Assembly (NCBI GenBank): GCA_902523895.1
Contig: CABZAZ010000002.1
Coordinates: forward strand, 98,313 to 162,312
DNA length: 64,000 bases
DNA from: an uncultured Pelagibacteraceae bacterium
GTDB taxonomy: Bacteria; Pseudomonadota; Alphaproteobacteria; Pelagibacterales; Pelagibacteraceae
Reading direction: 5' to 3'
Shown here: positions 18,647-27,586 of the stretch, piece by piece
Position numbering within the stretch: position 1 is the stretch's first letter
Layout: every line of letters starts with the position of its first letter
The notes under the pieces: model-generated
Seen by the model: only the letters and a program-made list of their open reading frames with translations
Told to the model about the DNA's origin: nothing
Databases searched by the model: none
Translations under genes and position numbers: made by a program

Positions 18647-20393
18647 AACTTATTTATCAATTCTAATTATTCTTTTCTTTTCGACAGTGAATTCTTTTTC
18701 AGAAAATGAACCTGTAGATATATGGAATATTGATAAAGAACAATTACAAGAAAATTCTGAAAATAAAGAATTAATTTCAGTTACCGAAAATGAACTTGAA
18801 AGTGAAAAAATTGATGTTTTTAGTTTACAAACTAAGGATGGATCAGATTCAATTAAAGTTGATGAAACTCTAGACTCTAAAGAAATTAAAATAATAGGTC
18901 TCTATGACCCTGAAGATTTTGGATTAAAAATTGATATGTGGTCGAATTCTAATGGTGATCAATTAAAATACCTTTTTTCTAATTTAGCTAAAATAAACTT
19001 ATCACGTGATGCTTCAGAACTTATGAACATTGTTTTATTAACCAATGCTTATTATCCTAAAAAAAATATTAGTGAAAAGGATTTTTTAAAAATTAAATCA
19101 GATTGGTTGATAAAACATAATAACTTAGAGTTAATAGAGGAATATCTTATAAAAAACGATATTTTAAACTTACACCCTAAACTTAGTAAATATTTAGTTG
19201 ATAAGTATTTATCTAAGTCTGAGCTTGATAAAGCTTGCAAAATTTTTTTAAATAATTCAAAACCAATAAAAAATAATTATTTGTCAAAATTTAATATCTA
19301 TTGTTTGATAAACAATGGAAAAAAAGATGAAGCACAATTAATTTTTGACTTAAAAAAAGAATTAGGCTTCAACGATCAATATTTTGAAAATAAACTAAAT
19401 TATCTTTTTGGATATACAAATAAAATTGATGAAGCTATTTCCGAAAAAAGTATTCTAGAATTTCATTTAGCCCATAAAACAAACCCAGAATTTTCTTTTG
19501 AACCAAAGGAAAGCACTAATCCATTAATATGGAAATATTTAGCTGCTTCAAATTTATTATATCAAACTAATGAAATCGACTTGGATGAATTAGAAAAAAT
19601 AGAATTAATTGAGTATGCCACACACAACAAGAATTATCTTGAAGATGATTTATTTCAAATTTACAAGAGGTTTCAGTTTACGATTGATCAATTTTTGAAT
19701 GTCAAAACAGTATTCAAATCTTTAGCTAATATTGAGAGTAGGGCTCTTTTATATCAAAGTGTATTGTTAGAGTCTGACACAAATAAAAAAATAGAATTAA
19801 TGAAACTTCTAAAAGAAGTATTCATCAAGGATAAAATTGGTAATGCTTTTGAGGAGAAACTAAAAGACCTGCTGCAAGATATTGAATTAGATCAAATTTC
19901 CTCAAAGCATACTAGTTTTTATTTAGAAAATATTAACACTGATGAAAAAAAACAAACTAAAATTAAGTATAATGATGATCTTTTACATCAATCAAAACTT
20001 ATCAAATATTTTATTGGAGAATATAATCAAACAAAAATTGAAAAAGATCTCAATAATTTTCTCAAAAAAATAAAAAAGGATAAAAAGTATTCTATCTCAA
20101 AAAAAGATATTATTTTAATCGAGTCATTGAAGTCAGATGGTATAAAAATTGATAAGAAATATGACAATTTATATAAAATTCTAGACTCTGAAATGCCAAC
20201 AGATATTCAAGTTATGGTAAATAATAATGAGACTGCTTCAACAATTCTCAGAATTATAGAGGTTATTGGTCAAGATGAGTTGAGTGCTTTAGACGAGGAT
20301 ACCCTATTTTTTATTATAAGTGCACTTAATCAATTAAACATCGACTCTATACGTAATAAAATTTTATTAAAAGTTCTTCCTTTAAAAGTTTAA
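18621..20393 (+). CDS. Secreted or periplasmic protein of unknown function (590 aa)
   Basis: I do not recognise a domain. The N-terminus has a clear signal peptide: basic MKILKLLNKTY, a hydrophobic core (LSILIILFFSTV) and a likely cleavage site near residues 26-28 (NSFS-E). The rest is soluble, acidic to neutral and mostly helical, with repeated Leu/Ile/Lys patterns that suggest an alpha-solenoid (TPR-like) architecture, though no consensus TPR was seen. It overlaps the 59-residue membrane protein by 26 bases, so the two may work together at the envelope. def follows 23 bases later. Confidence 0.75.
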   Translation: MKILKLLNKTYLSILIILFFSTVNSFSENEPVDIWNIDKEQLQENSENKELISVTENELESEKIDVFSLQTKDGSDSIKVDETLDSKEIKIIGLYDPEDFGLKIDMWSNSNGDQLKYLFSNLAKINLSRDASELMNIVLLTNAYYPKKNISEKDFLKIKSDWLIKHNNLELIEEYLIKNDILNLHPKLSKYLVDKYLSKSELDKACKIFLNNSKPIKNNYLSKFNIYCLINNGKKDEAQLIFDLKKELGFNDQYFENKLNYLFGYTNKIDEAISEKSILEFHLAHKTNPEFSFEPKESTNPLIWKYLAASNLLYQTNEIDLDELEKIELIEYATHNKNYLEDDLFQIYKRFQFTIDQFLNVKTVFKSLANIESRALLYQSVLLESDTNKKIELMKLLKEVFIKDKIGNAFEEKLKDLLQDIELDQISSKHTSFYLENINTDEKKQTKIKYNDDLLHQSKLIKYFIGEYNQTKIEKDLNNFLKKIKKDKKYSISKKDIILIESLKSDGIKIDKKYDNLYKILDSEMPTDIQVMVNNNETASTILRIIEVIGQDELSALDEDTLFFIISALNQLNIDSIRNKILLKVLPLKV

Positions 20394-20416
20394 AAATTAG
20401 TTTATCTATTTATCTA

Positions 20417-20941
20417 ATGAGCATTAAAGATATAATTACAGTTCCTGACGAAACTTTAAAAAAAATCTCTGAACCACTAGAAAAAGTCAGCACTAATGAA
20501 AAAAAACTTATTAATGATTTATTTGATACAATGTACGCTTCGAAAGGTATTGGATTAGCTGCAGTACAAATAGGTATCCTGAAAAGAATTTTAGTAATTG
20601 ATGTTTCTACTAAAGATGAAAAGAGGGAGCCTTTAAGTTTCATAAATCCTGTTATTAAAAAAGTTAGTGATGAAACCTCAATTTATGAGGAGGGTTGTTT
20701 ATCAATTCCAGATACATTTATAGAAATTGAAAGGCCAAAAATTTGTGAAGTGGAATATATTGATATCAATGGAGAAGAAAAAAATTTAAAATGTGACGGT
20801 CTTTTATCAACTTGTTTACAGCACGAAATTAATCATTTAGATGGAAAATTGATAATTGACCATTTATCTAAGTTAAAAAGAGATATCATTATCAAAAAAA
20901 TTTCAAAAACAAAAAAAAATCCTGACAGAATATTAGTTTAG
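20417..20941 (+). CDS. def: Peptide deformylase
   Basis: Removes the formyl group from the N-terminal methionine of new proteins. All three metal-site motifs are present: GIGLAAVQ (44-51), EEGCLS (91-96, ligand C94) and HEINH (136-140, ligands H136 and H140 with catalytic E137). The 174-residue length is normal. It precedes fmt by 2 bases, the classical def-fmt pair, which couples formylation of initiator tRNA with later deformylation. Confidence 0.97.
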   Translation: MSIKDIITVPDETLKKISEPLEKVSTNEKKLINDLFDTMYASKGIGLAAVQIGILKRILVIDVSTKDEKREPLSFINPVIKKVSDETSIYEEGCLSIPDTFIEIERPKICEVEYIDINGEEKNLKCDGLLSTCLQHEINHLDGKLIIDHLSKLKRDIIIKKISKTKKNPDRILV

Positions 20942-20943
20942 AA

Positions 20944-21876
20944 ATGCCTAAAAAAATCATTTTTATGGGTACACCCATGTTTGCAGTTCCAATATTGAAA
21001 TCACTCTATCAAAATGGTTTTCCAATAAATTTGGTTTATACACAACCACCCCAAAAATCTCACCGAGGTCAGAAGATAAATAAATCACCAGTCCAAGGTA
21101 TATCGGAAACTTTAAATATAGAATTCAGAACTCCACAGAACTTGAAAAACAACACTGAGGAATATGAGTTTTTAAAAGAAATGGAGGCTGATCTTGCAAT
21201 TGTTGTAGCTTATGGACAAATAATTCCAAAAGAATTTTTAAATTTAACAAAAAAAGGTTTTATAAATATTCATGCATCTATACTCCCAAAATGGAGAGGT
21301 GCTGCACCTATTCAGAGAGCTATAATGAATTTAGACACAGAAACAGGGATTAGTATAATGAAAATCAATGAAGAATTGGATAGCGGACCTGTAAGTAACA
21401 CTTATAAAATAAAACTTGATCAAAGTCTTAATGCAAAAGAGGTCTCAGAAAAACTTGCTTTAATAGCAGCAGATAAAATTTTAGATGTTGTAGATGAAAT
21501 TTTTGAGGGTAAATCAAATTTTGTGGATCAGGATAATTCTAAAGCCACTTATGCAAAAAAAATTACTAAAAATGAAGGGCAAATAAACTGGAAAAGCGAT
21601 GCTTTAAAAATAATTGGAAAAATTAATGGCTTGTATCCCTCCCCGGGAGCTTTTTTCAATTTTGACGGACAAAGATATAAAATTTTAAAAGCAGAAATTG
21701 GAAATGGAATTGGTAAAAATGGTGAGGTTATATCAGACGATCTTGAAATAGCATGTGGAGGTGAAAAATCTATTAAAGTTGTTGAAATTCAGAGAGAGGG
21801 GAAAAAGGTTCAAAAAATTGGGGAGTTTATGCTTGGATCTCAAATCAGAAAAGGCTCAATTATATCTAATGTTTAG
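20944..21876 (+). CDS. fmt: Methionyl-tRNA formyltransferase
   Basis: Transfers a formyl group from 10-formyl-THF to Met-tRNA(fMet). The N-terminus has the family's IIFMGTPMFAVPIL, and the active-site block is HASILPKWRG (110-119), followed by D146 in ELDSGP. The length (310) is typical. The start lies 2 bases after def, and the stop overlaps the start of truA by 8 bases, so def-fmt-truA is a coupled operon. Confidence 0.97.
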   Translation: MPKKIIFMGTPMFAVPILKSLYQNGFPINLVYTQPPQKSHRGQKINKSPVQGISETLNIEFRTPQNLKNNTEEYEFLKEMEADLAIVVAYGQIIPKEFLNLTKKGFINIHASILPKWRGAAPIQRAIMNLDTETGISIMKINEELDSGPVSNTYKIKLDQSLNAKEVSEKLALIAADKILDVVDEIFEGKSNFVDQDNSKATYAKKITKNEGQINWKSDALKIIGKINGLYPSPGAFFNFDGQRYKILKAEIGNGIGKNGEVISDDLEIACGGEKSIKVVEIQREGKKVQKIGEFMLGSQIRKGSIISNV

Positions 21877-22609
21877 ATATCAAATATTGATAGAGTATGT
21901 AGGCACTAATTTTAGAGGTTGGCAAATTCAAACAAAGGGCAAAACTATACAAGGTTTTATCCAAGAGAGAATTTCTAAATTATTAAAAGAAAAAATTATT
22001 TTGTTTGGCGCTGGTAGATTAGATAAAGGAGTACACGCTCTTGAACAATCTGCTCATTTTGAGTGTAAAAAAAAAATTGAAAATCCGAGTAAATTTGTCA
22101 AATCTTTAAATCATTTTTTAAATAAGGAAATGATTTCAATTATTAAAATTAAGAAAAGAGGTAATGATTTTCACGCAAGATTTTCTGCTAGAATGAGAAT
22201 ATATAAGTATATAATTATTAATCGCCCTAGCAGACCAGTAATAGATAAAAATAGAGGATGGCACATTACTAATAAACTTGATTTAAAAGGGATGAAAAAA
22301 GCTGCAAAAAAATTAGTTGGTACAAAAGATTTTTCTACCTTTAGAGCTTCAAGCTGTAGAGCCAAAAGTCCAATTAAAACTATGAGATCCGTTAAAATAA
22401 AATCAAGAAATAATAAAATTGAAATAGAATTTCAATCTCAATCTTTTCTACAACGACAGGTCCGTTCAATGGTTGGTTGTTTAAAATATGTAGGTGAAAA
22501 AAAATGGTCTTTAAAAAAATTCAATTTTATTATGAATTCAAAAAAACGGATTTTATGTGCGCCGCCGGCACCACCTGAAGGTCTCTATTTAGCGAGGGTT
22601 ATTTATTAA
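21869..22609 (+). CDS. truA: tRNA pseudouridine synthase A (positions 38-40)
   Basis: Makes pseudouridine at positions 38-40 of the tRNA anticodon stem. The ATG at 21869 gives 246 residues beginning MFRYQILIEYVGTNFRGWQ, which is the family N-terminus. The open frame extends upstream inside fmt but that extension is not TruA-like. The catalytic aspartate is D52 in GAGRLDKGVHA; the usual consensus is GRTDAGVHA, so T and A are replaced by L and K. The RSMVGCLKYVG segment near the C-terminus also fits. The 3' end overlaps the SET-domain gene by 21 bases in a convergent arrangement. Confidence 0.94.
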   Translation: MFRYQILIEYVGTNFRGWQIQTKGKTIQGFIQERISKLLKEKIILFGAGRLDKGVHALEQSAHFECKKKIENPSKFVKSLNHFLNKEMISIIKIKKRGNDFHARFSARMRIYKYIIINRPSRPVIDKNRGWHITNKLDLKGMKKAAKKLVGTKDFSTFRASSCRAKSPIKTMRSVKIKSRNNKIEIEFQSQSFLQRQVRSMVGCLKYVGEKKWSLKKFNFIMNSKKRILCAPPAPPEGLYLARVIY

Positions 22610-23080
22610 TTTTTTTTTGTTACTCATTGCAAACTTTTTACTAATTCTCCATCTAGACTCTTCTCTTACAATGTACCCACAGCAATTTTTTGAACCACAT
22701 TTACAAGGAAATTGTTTATAGTCTTCATCATAACTAAACCCATAATCACAAGTAAACTCCTCTCCTTTTTTAATATCACGAATTGCTGTAATCCATACTT
22801 TTAAACCTTTACCATTATAATCACAGTTATTATTGCAACTATGGTTTACAAGACCTGCAATATTCCATGAAAAATCTCCATCGAGAGTATATTTCTTATT
22901 TAATGTGAATAAGTAAATGGGTTTTTTATTATCAAACTTAATTGACTCATCCACCTCTTTATTTGTTATAATTTTGCCAATGTAATTAATTATTTTTGTT
23001 CCTTCTTTAATATCGCGTGTAGCATAAAGACCCCTTCCTTTTTTATCAATTTTAGATCTTTTAATTCTATAAAGTTTCAT
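22589..23080 (-). CDS. SET-domain protein (lysine methyltransferase type)
   Basis: A 163-residue protein that is almost entirely a SET domain. Visible motifs are GRGLYATRDIKEGTKI (15-30), the pseudoknot NHSCNNN (79-85), EEFTCDYGF (107-115) and a post-SET cysteine cluster C126-K-C128...C133-C134 followed by GYIVRE. These are the SAM- and substrate-lysine-binding elements of protein lysine methyltransferases. The substrate is unknown; ribosomal or nucleoid proteins are possibilities. It lies 30 bases downstream of an HDAC-like gene on the same strand. Its 3' end overlaps truA by 21 bases. Confidence 0.88.
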   Translation of the reverse strand: MKLYRIKRSKIDKKGRGLYATRDIKEGTKIINYIGKIITNKEVDESIKFDNKKPIYLFTLNKKYTLDGDFSWNIAGLVNHSCNNNCDYNGKGLKVWITAIRDIKKGEEFTCDYGFSYDEDYKQFPCKCGSKNCCGYIVREESRWRISKKFAMSNKKKLINNPR

Positions 23081-23110
23081 ATGAGTGAATTATTATTAAC
23101 TTAATTTAAA

Positions 23111-24034
23111 TCAATTAAATTCTACAAGCGCGTTAACATGTTCATTAGCACTTTCAGATAATGCATTTAAATCATAACCACCCTCAAGAATAGAGACAAC
23201 TTTCCCTTTAGTGAACTCGTTGGTAGCAGCTAAAGTTCTTTTAGTAATTTCGTAGAAGTCTTTTGATTTAAGTTTAAATTGAGCTAAAGGATCATCTTTA
23301 TGAGCATCAAAACCTGCCGAGAATATAAGAAAATCAGGTTTATAATTTACTAACCTATCTAAAACTCTATCAAATGCATTAAAATATTCCTCCGAGTTTG
23401 TGCCTGCTGGCAAAGGTATATTTAAAGAGTTATTAAAATCACCCTTATCTTTATCTGTGCCTCCTCCAGGATAGAAAGGATATTGGTGTGTTGAAATATA
23501 TAATGAATGTTTATTATTACGCATAACATCATAATTTCCATTTCCCCAGTGCACATCAAAATCTACACATGCAACCCTCTTATATTTATAATTTTTAATT
23601 AAATAATTAGTGGCTACCCCAGCGTTTGATATACAACAAAATCCCATTGCCTTATCCTTTTCTGCATGATGTCCAGGAGGCCTTGCTAGACAAAATGCGT
23701 TCTTAAACTCTTTATTTTCAATTCCATCTATCGCCTTAATTGTTGAGCCAGCTGCATCAAATACTGCTTTTTTACTGTCAGGTGATATTACAGTATCTCC
23801 ATCTAAAAACTTTAGACCCTTTTGAGGAAATGAACTATTTAAATTATCAATATATTCCTTTGAATGTGTCATTGCCAATATATCATCAGGCACACTACCT
23901 GGTTTTTCCCAAATCAGATCATTTCTTTTTTTTAATTTTTCTCTTATAGCAATTACTCTTTTAGGCTGTTCAGGATGACCGTCACCAGTGTCATGTTTTT
24001 CATAAGAGTCAGAATTTATAATTGCTGTATTCAT
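23111..24034 (-). CDS. Histone deacetylase/acetylpolyamine amidohydrolase family protein
   Basis: A zinc-dependent deacetylase of the class II HDAC/AcuC/acetylpolyamine amidohydrolase superfamily. The active-site histidines are H122 and H123 in LARPPGHHAE, the metal ligands are D160 and H162 in CVDFDVHWGNGN, and a further aspartate comes from FSAGFDAHKDDPLA. The 307 residues are one compact domain. It overlaps dapE by 4 bases and precedes the SET-domain gene by 30 bases. Candidate substrates are acetylated proteins, polyamines or other N-acetyl metabolites; the sequence does not decide. Confidence 0.9.
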   Translation of the reverse strand: MNTAIINSDSYEKHDTGDGHPEQPKRVIAIREKLKKRNDLIWEKPGSVPDDILAMTHSKEYIDNLNSSFPQKGLKFLDGDTVISPDSKKAVFDAAGSTIKAIDGIENKEFKNAFCLARPPGHHAEKDKAMGFCCISNAGVATNYLIKNYKYKRVACVDFDVHWGNGNYDVMRNNKHSLYISTHQYPFYPGGGTDKDKGDFNNSLNIPLPAGTNSEEYFNAFDRVLDRLVNYKPDFLIFSAGFDAHKDDPLAQFKLKSKDFYEITKRTLAATNEFTKGKVVSILEGGYDLNALSESANEHVNALVEFN

Positions 24035-25188
24035 TTGAAATAATTTTTTAAAATACTTTCATAAATTTTGGTTAGGTTTTTAAGATCTTTAAGAGATACC
24101 GCCTCATCAGTTTTATGCATGGTTCGTCCTACTAAGCCAAATTCTAAACCAGGTGATATTTTTCTTATAAATCTCAAATCTGATGTTCCACCTGTTGTTG
24201 ATAATTTTGGTTTTAATTTAGTTATCTTTTTAATAATATTTTGTATCATAAATGTTGTTTTGTTAGGTTTTGTTAAAAAAGCTTCACCAGAAACTCTGTA
24301 CTCAATTTTAAATTTTGATTTTTTTTTCTTAGTTACGTTTCTGAAAATTTTATTAAGTCTTTTTTTAATAGAATTTGAGGAATGTTTATTATTAAATCTT
24401 ATGTTGAATGTTGCTTTAGCTGTGGCTGGAATAACATTATCTGCGGTATTGTTTATATTTATTTTAGTAACCTCCAAGTTTGTAGGTTGAAAATCTTTAG
24501 TTCCTTTATCGAACTTAATTTCCTTTAATTCTTTTAAAATATTTACAATTGTAGTTGAGGGATTATTTGCTCTAGAAGGATATGCAACGTGACCTTGGTG
24601 ACCAAATATAATTAATTTACCAGTTATACTGCCTCTTCTACCAATTTTAATCATTTCACCCAAAACATTTGGATTAGTTGGTTCACCTACTAAGCAAAAA
24701 TTAATCTTCTCTCTTTTTTTTCTCAAAAACTCTACAACTTTTTTTGTACCATTGACTGCATCACCCTCCTCGTCGCCTGTTATCAACAGACTAATTGATC
24801 CATTAAATTTTTTATTTTTTGACAAAAACATGCTTACAGCAGAAACAAAAGCTGCAATAGAACCTTTCATATCATTTGCACCTCTTCCAATTAAGTGACC
24901 TCGTTTGATAGATGGTCTGAATGGATTAGTTGTCCAGTCTTTTATGTTTCCTGGAGGTACAACATCTAGGTGACCTGCATAACAGAAGTTTGGGCTCTTA
25001 CTTCCGAACCTTGCATATAAATTTTTAACAGGCTTAAAGCCCCTTTCTTTAAATTCGAGTATTCTTGTTTTGAAACCAAGTCTTTTCAATTTTTTTTCTA
25101 AAAATTTCATTACACCTGCATCTACAGGAGTAATTGAAGGAAATCTAATTAGCTCTTTAGCTAATTGTAACTCGTTTAAAGTTTTCAT
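24031..25188 (-). CDS. dapE: Succinyl-diaminopimelate desuccinylase
   Basis: Hydrolyses N-succinyl-L,L-diaminopimelate in the lysine/peptidoglycan-precursor pathway. This is an M20 metallohydrolase with the first zinc ligand motif YAGHLDVVPPG (70-80; H73, D75), bridging D106 in GANDMKG, and E140/E141 in GDEEGDA. The 385-residue length matches DapE. Placement directly after dapD (1 base) supports DapE over ArgE and other M20 peptidases. The stop overlaps the HDAC-like gene by 4 bases. Confidence 0.95.
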   Translation of the reverse strand: MKTLNELQLAKELIRFPSITPVDAGVMKFLEKKLKRLGFKTRILEFKERGFKPVKNLYARFGSKSPNFCYAGHLDVVPPGNIKDWTTNPFRPSIKRGHLIGRGANDMKGSIAAFVSAVSMFLSKNKKFNGSISLLITGDEEGDAVNGTKKVVEFLRKKREKINFCLVGEPTNPNVLGEMIKIGRRGSITGKLIIFGHQGHVAYPSRANNPSTTIVNILKELKEIKFDKGTKDFQPTNLEVTKININNTADNVIPATAKATFNIRFNNKHSSNSIKKRLNKIFRNVTKKKKSKFKIEYRVSGEAFLTKPNKTTFMIQNIIKKITKLKPKLSTTGGTSDLRFIRKISPGLEFGLVGRTMHKTDEAVSLKDLKNLTKIYESILKNYFK

Positions 25189-25189
25189 T

Positions 25190-26017
25190 TTAGTCTCGTA
25201 AAAGGTCGTTTATAGAAGTTTTTGACCTTGTTTTTTCATCTACCTGCTTAATTATTACAGCACAGTACAACGATGGTGCAGCCGAGTTATTTTTGTCTGG
25301 CAAAGAACCTGGAACAACAACTGAGTACGGTGGAATTTTACCATAAGTGATATCTCCAGTTTTTCGATCAACTATTTTAGTGGATTGACCTATATACATA
25401 CCCATACTTAAAACTGAACCTTCCCCAACAATCACTCCCTCAACAACTTCTGACATAGCTCCAAGGAAAACATTATCCTCGATTATGGTAGGTAAAGCTT
25501 GTGCAGGTTCTAAAACTCCACCAACTCCTGATCCTGCTGAGATATGACAATTTTTTCCGATTTGGCAACAGCTACCTGCTCTTGCAAATGTATCTATCAT
25601 CGTTCCTTCATCAATATAAGCTCCAATATTTACATAGCACGGCATTAAAACAGCATTTTTTCCAACAAATGAACCCCTTCTAACTGGAGAATTAGGAACC
25701 ATTCTAAAGCCAGCTCTTTCATGATCTTCTTTCGACCAACCCGCAGTTTTACCTTTTAATAAGTGAGATTTATCATACCAACTACTGTAAGGACCATTTA
25801 AGTTTTCCATTGGATAAATTCTAAAGCTTAACATAATTGCTTTTTTTAAATGCTGGTGTGTAATCCATTCACCATTTATCTTTTCAGCTACTCTTGATTT
25901 TCCACTGTCCAAATCACTAATAACCTGATTGATTGCATCTTTGATTTTTTGGTCTGAATTTTGGTTTATCTGATCTTTAATTTCCCAAGCATCATTTATA
26001 ATTTTTTCTATAGACAT
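25190..26017 (-). CDS. dapD: 2,3,4,5-tetrahydropyridine-2,6-dicarboxylate N-succinyltransferase
   Basis: Succinylates tetrahydrodipicolinate, the committed step of the succinylase branch of lysine/DAP synthesis. The 275 residues show the left-handed beta-helix hexapeptide pattern (for example NAVLMPCYVNIGAYIDEGTM and GKNCHISAGSGVGGVLEP) and the DapD-specific GPYSSWYDKSHLLKGK region. It is followed by dapE after 1 base and preceded by the HAD gene with 3 bases, forming a tight run with argB. Confidence 0.97.
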   Translation of the reverse strand: MSIEKIINDAWEIKDQINQNSDQKIKDAINQVISDLDSGKSRVAEKINGEWITHQHLKKAIMLSFRIYPMENLNGPYSSWYDKSHLLKGKTAGWSKEDHERAGFRMVPNSPVRRGSFVGKNAVLMPCYVNIGAYIDEGTMIDTFARAGSCCQIGKNCHISAGSGVGGVLEPAQALPTIIEDNVFLGAMSEVVEGVIVGEGSVLSMGMYIGQSTKIVDRKTGDITYGKIPPYSVVVPGSLPDKNNSAAPSLYCAVIIKQVDEKTRSKTSINDLLRD

Positions 26018-26020
26018 AAT

Positions 26021-26713
26021 TTATTGACTTTTTAATAACCTTATTTCCTTAAGAAATAAAGACAGATTTTCAATTTTATGAGAAATATAATCTTTATCAG
26101 AATCCATCTTACCAAAATGTTCATCATTAATTAACCAAACAGTTGCACATCCTCTTTCATAACCAATACTAAGGTTTTTTGCGATATCTTCTATATAAAT
26201 GGTTTCTTTTGGATTTAATCCAAATTTTTTAACCATTAAATCAAAAGTTTTAGCCTCAGGTTTTGGCACATACCCAGCATCTTTAATATCAAAAACCTTA
26301 TCCCTTCCAAAGAGATCATATACTCCTAGATGGGTTAAAATATTTTTAGCATGTTCCGCACTCCCATTTGTAAAGATAAACTTTTCCATTTCTAATTTTT
26401 CAAGTTCATTCCTCATAATCTTGTCCTCTTTCATAAATGAAAGATCTATTGTGTGGACATATTTTAGGAATTCTTCTGGGGGTATATCATGATGTATCAT
26501 TAAACCATTTAAACTAGTATTATATTTGTAAAAATAATCAGTCTGTAATTTTTTTGCTTCTTCCATATCTATTTTTAGTCTCTCAGATATGAACATTGTC
26601 ATTCTTTTAGATACTTGACCAAATACTTTTTCCAACGAGTAGTTGTTATGTTTTCCATAACAAACTCCATCAAGATCCAACAGCAGATATTTCATTTCTT
26701 TAAAATTTTTCAT
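26021..26713 (-). CDS. HAD-superfamily hydrolase, pyrimidine 5'-nucleotidase-like
   Basis: A 230-residue HAD hydrolase. Motif I is LLLDLDGVCYG (10-20, nucleophile D13 and D15), motif II is FTNGS, and motif IV lies in IYIEDIAKNL. The helical cap between motifs I and II resembles the pyrimidine 5'-nucleotidase (SDT1/YjjG-like) family. Such a gene sits between argB and dapD in many alphaproteobacteria, as here. It overlaps argB by 4 bases and precedes dapD by 3. The physiological substrate is not known. Confidence 0.82.
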   Translation of the reverse strand: MKNFKEMKYLLLDLDGVCYGKHNNYSLEKVFGQVSKRMTMFISERLKIDMEEAKKLQTDYFYKYNTSLNGLMIHHDIPPEEFLKYVHTIDLSFMKEDKIMRNELEKLEMEKFIFTNGSAEHAKNILTHLGVYDLFGRDKVFDIKDAGYVPKPEAKTFDLMVKKFGLNPKETIYIEDIAKNLSIGYERGCATVWLINDEHFGKMDSDKDYISHKIENLSLFLKEIRLLKSQ

Positions 26714-27558
26714 TTTCTAATCAAAGTTCCAGAGCCCTTGTCGGAAAAAATTTCAAATAATATAGAGTGTTGCTTTCTACCATCAATTATTCCAACTGCT
26801 GTTACTCCATTGTTCACAGCATCCAAACAAGTATTAATTTTAGGTATCATACCTTCAGTAATTGTATTATCCTCAATCATTTTCAAAATTTCTGATGAAG
26901 AGATTTCATTAATTAGTTTTTTGTCTTTATTTAAAACTCCTTCAACATTAGTCATTAATAGCAATCTTCTAGATTTTAATGACTTTGCAATTGCACCTGC
27001 AGCTGTATCTCCGTTGATATTATATGGATGATCGTCATTACCTAGACCTAATGGTGAAATTATTGGGACTTGTTTTTTATTAAGAATTTTCTTAATTAAA
27101 TTGTTATCAATTTCATTAGGTATCCCCACAAAACCAAGCTCTTTAGCCTCTGGAGTTACTTTAATTATATTATTTTTTTTTGTATGGATTGAGACAGCAT
27201 CAGTTCCGAATTTTCTCAAAGAGTCAACAATATCATTGTTAAAATCAATTAAAACTGACTCAACGATGTTTATAATTTTTTCATCAGTTACCCTTAAACC
27301 TCTAATAAATTTTGATTGAATATTTGATTTGTCTAGTTCTCTTTTTATTCTAGGACCTCCTCCATGAACAACTGTAAAAGAAATACCTAGTTTATTTAGT
27401 ATGTTTATATCTGTTATAAAATTATCAAAGATTTTTCTGTCTATAAAAACATTTCCTCCATATTTTATTACGATGAAATCATTTTTATATTTTTCTATAT
27501 ATTTAGAAACCTCATCTATTGGTGGCCCATCTTTGGGAAGTATTTTTTCTAAATCCAT
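26710..27558 (-). CDS. argB: Acetylglutamate kinase
   Basis: Phosphorylates N-acetylglutamate in arginine synthesis. The 282 residues carry the amino-acid-kinase motifs VIKYGGN (33-39), VVHGGGPRIK, GLRVTDEKI and NINGDTAAGAIAKSL. The N-terminal extension before KYGGN is of the kind found in arginine-inhibited acetylglutamate kinases, though that regulation is only suggested. Two other arginine genes, argD and argF, are at 56-58 kb. In many alphaproteobacteria engB lies between yidC and argB; here only 28 bases separate them. Confidence 0.96.
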   Translation of the reverse strand: MDLEKILPKDGPPIDEVSKYIEKYKNDFIVIKYGGNVFIDRKIFDNFITDINILNKLGISFTVVHGGGPRIKRELDKSNIQSKFIRGLRVTDEKIINIVESVLIDFNNDIVDSLRKFGTDAVSIHTKKNNIIKVTPEAKELGFVGIPNEIDNNLIKKILNKKQVPIISPLGLGNDDHPYNINGDTAAGAIAKSLKSRRLLLMTNVEGVLNKDKKLINEISSSEILKMIEDNTITEGMIPKINTCLDAVNNGVTAVGIIDGRKQHSILFEIFSDKGSGTLIRK

Positions 27559-27586
27559 TTATTTATCGTCGTATGATAATCAATTT

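Noticed and set aside
21755-21868. truA start inside fmt
   Set aside because: The extension is simply fmt sequence in another frame; MFRYQILIEYVG is the natural start, overlapping fmt by 8 bases.
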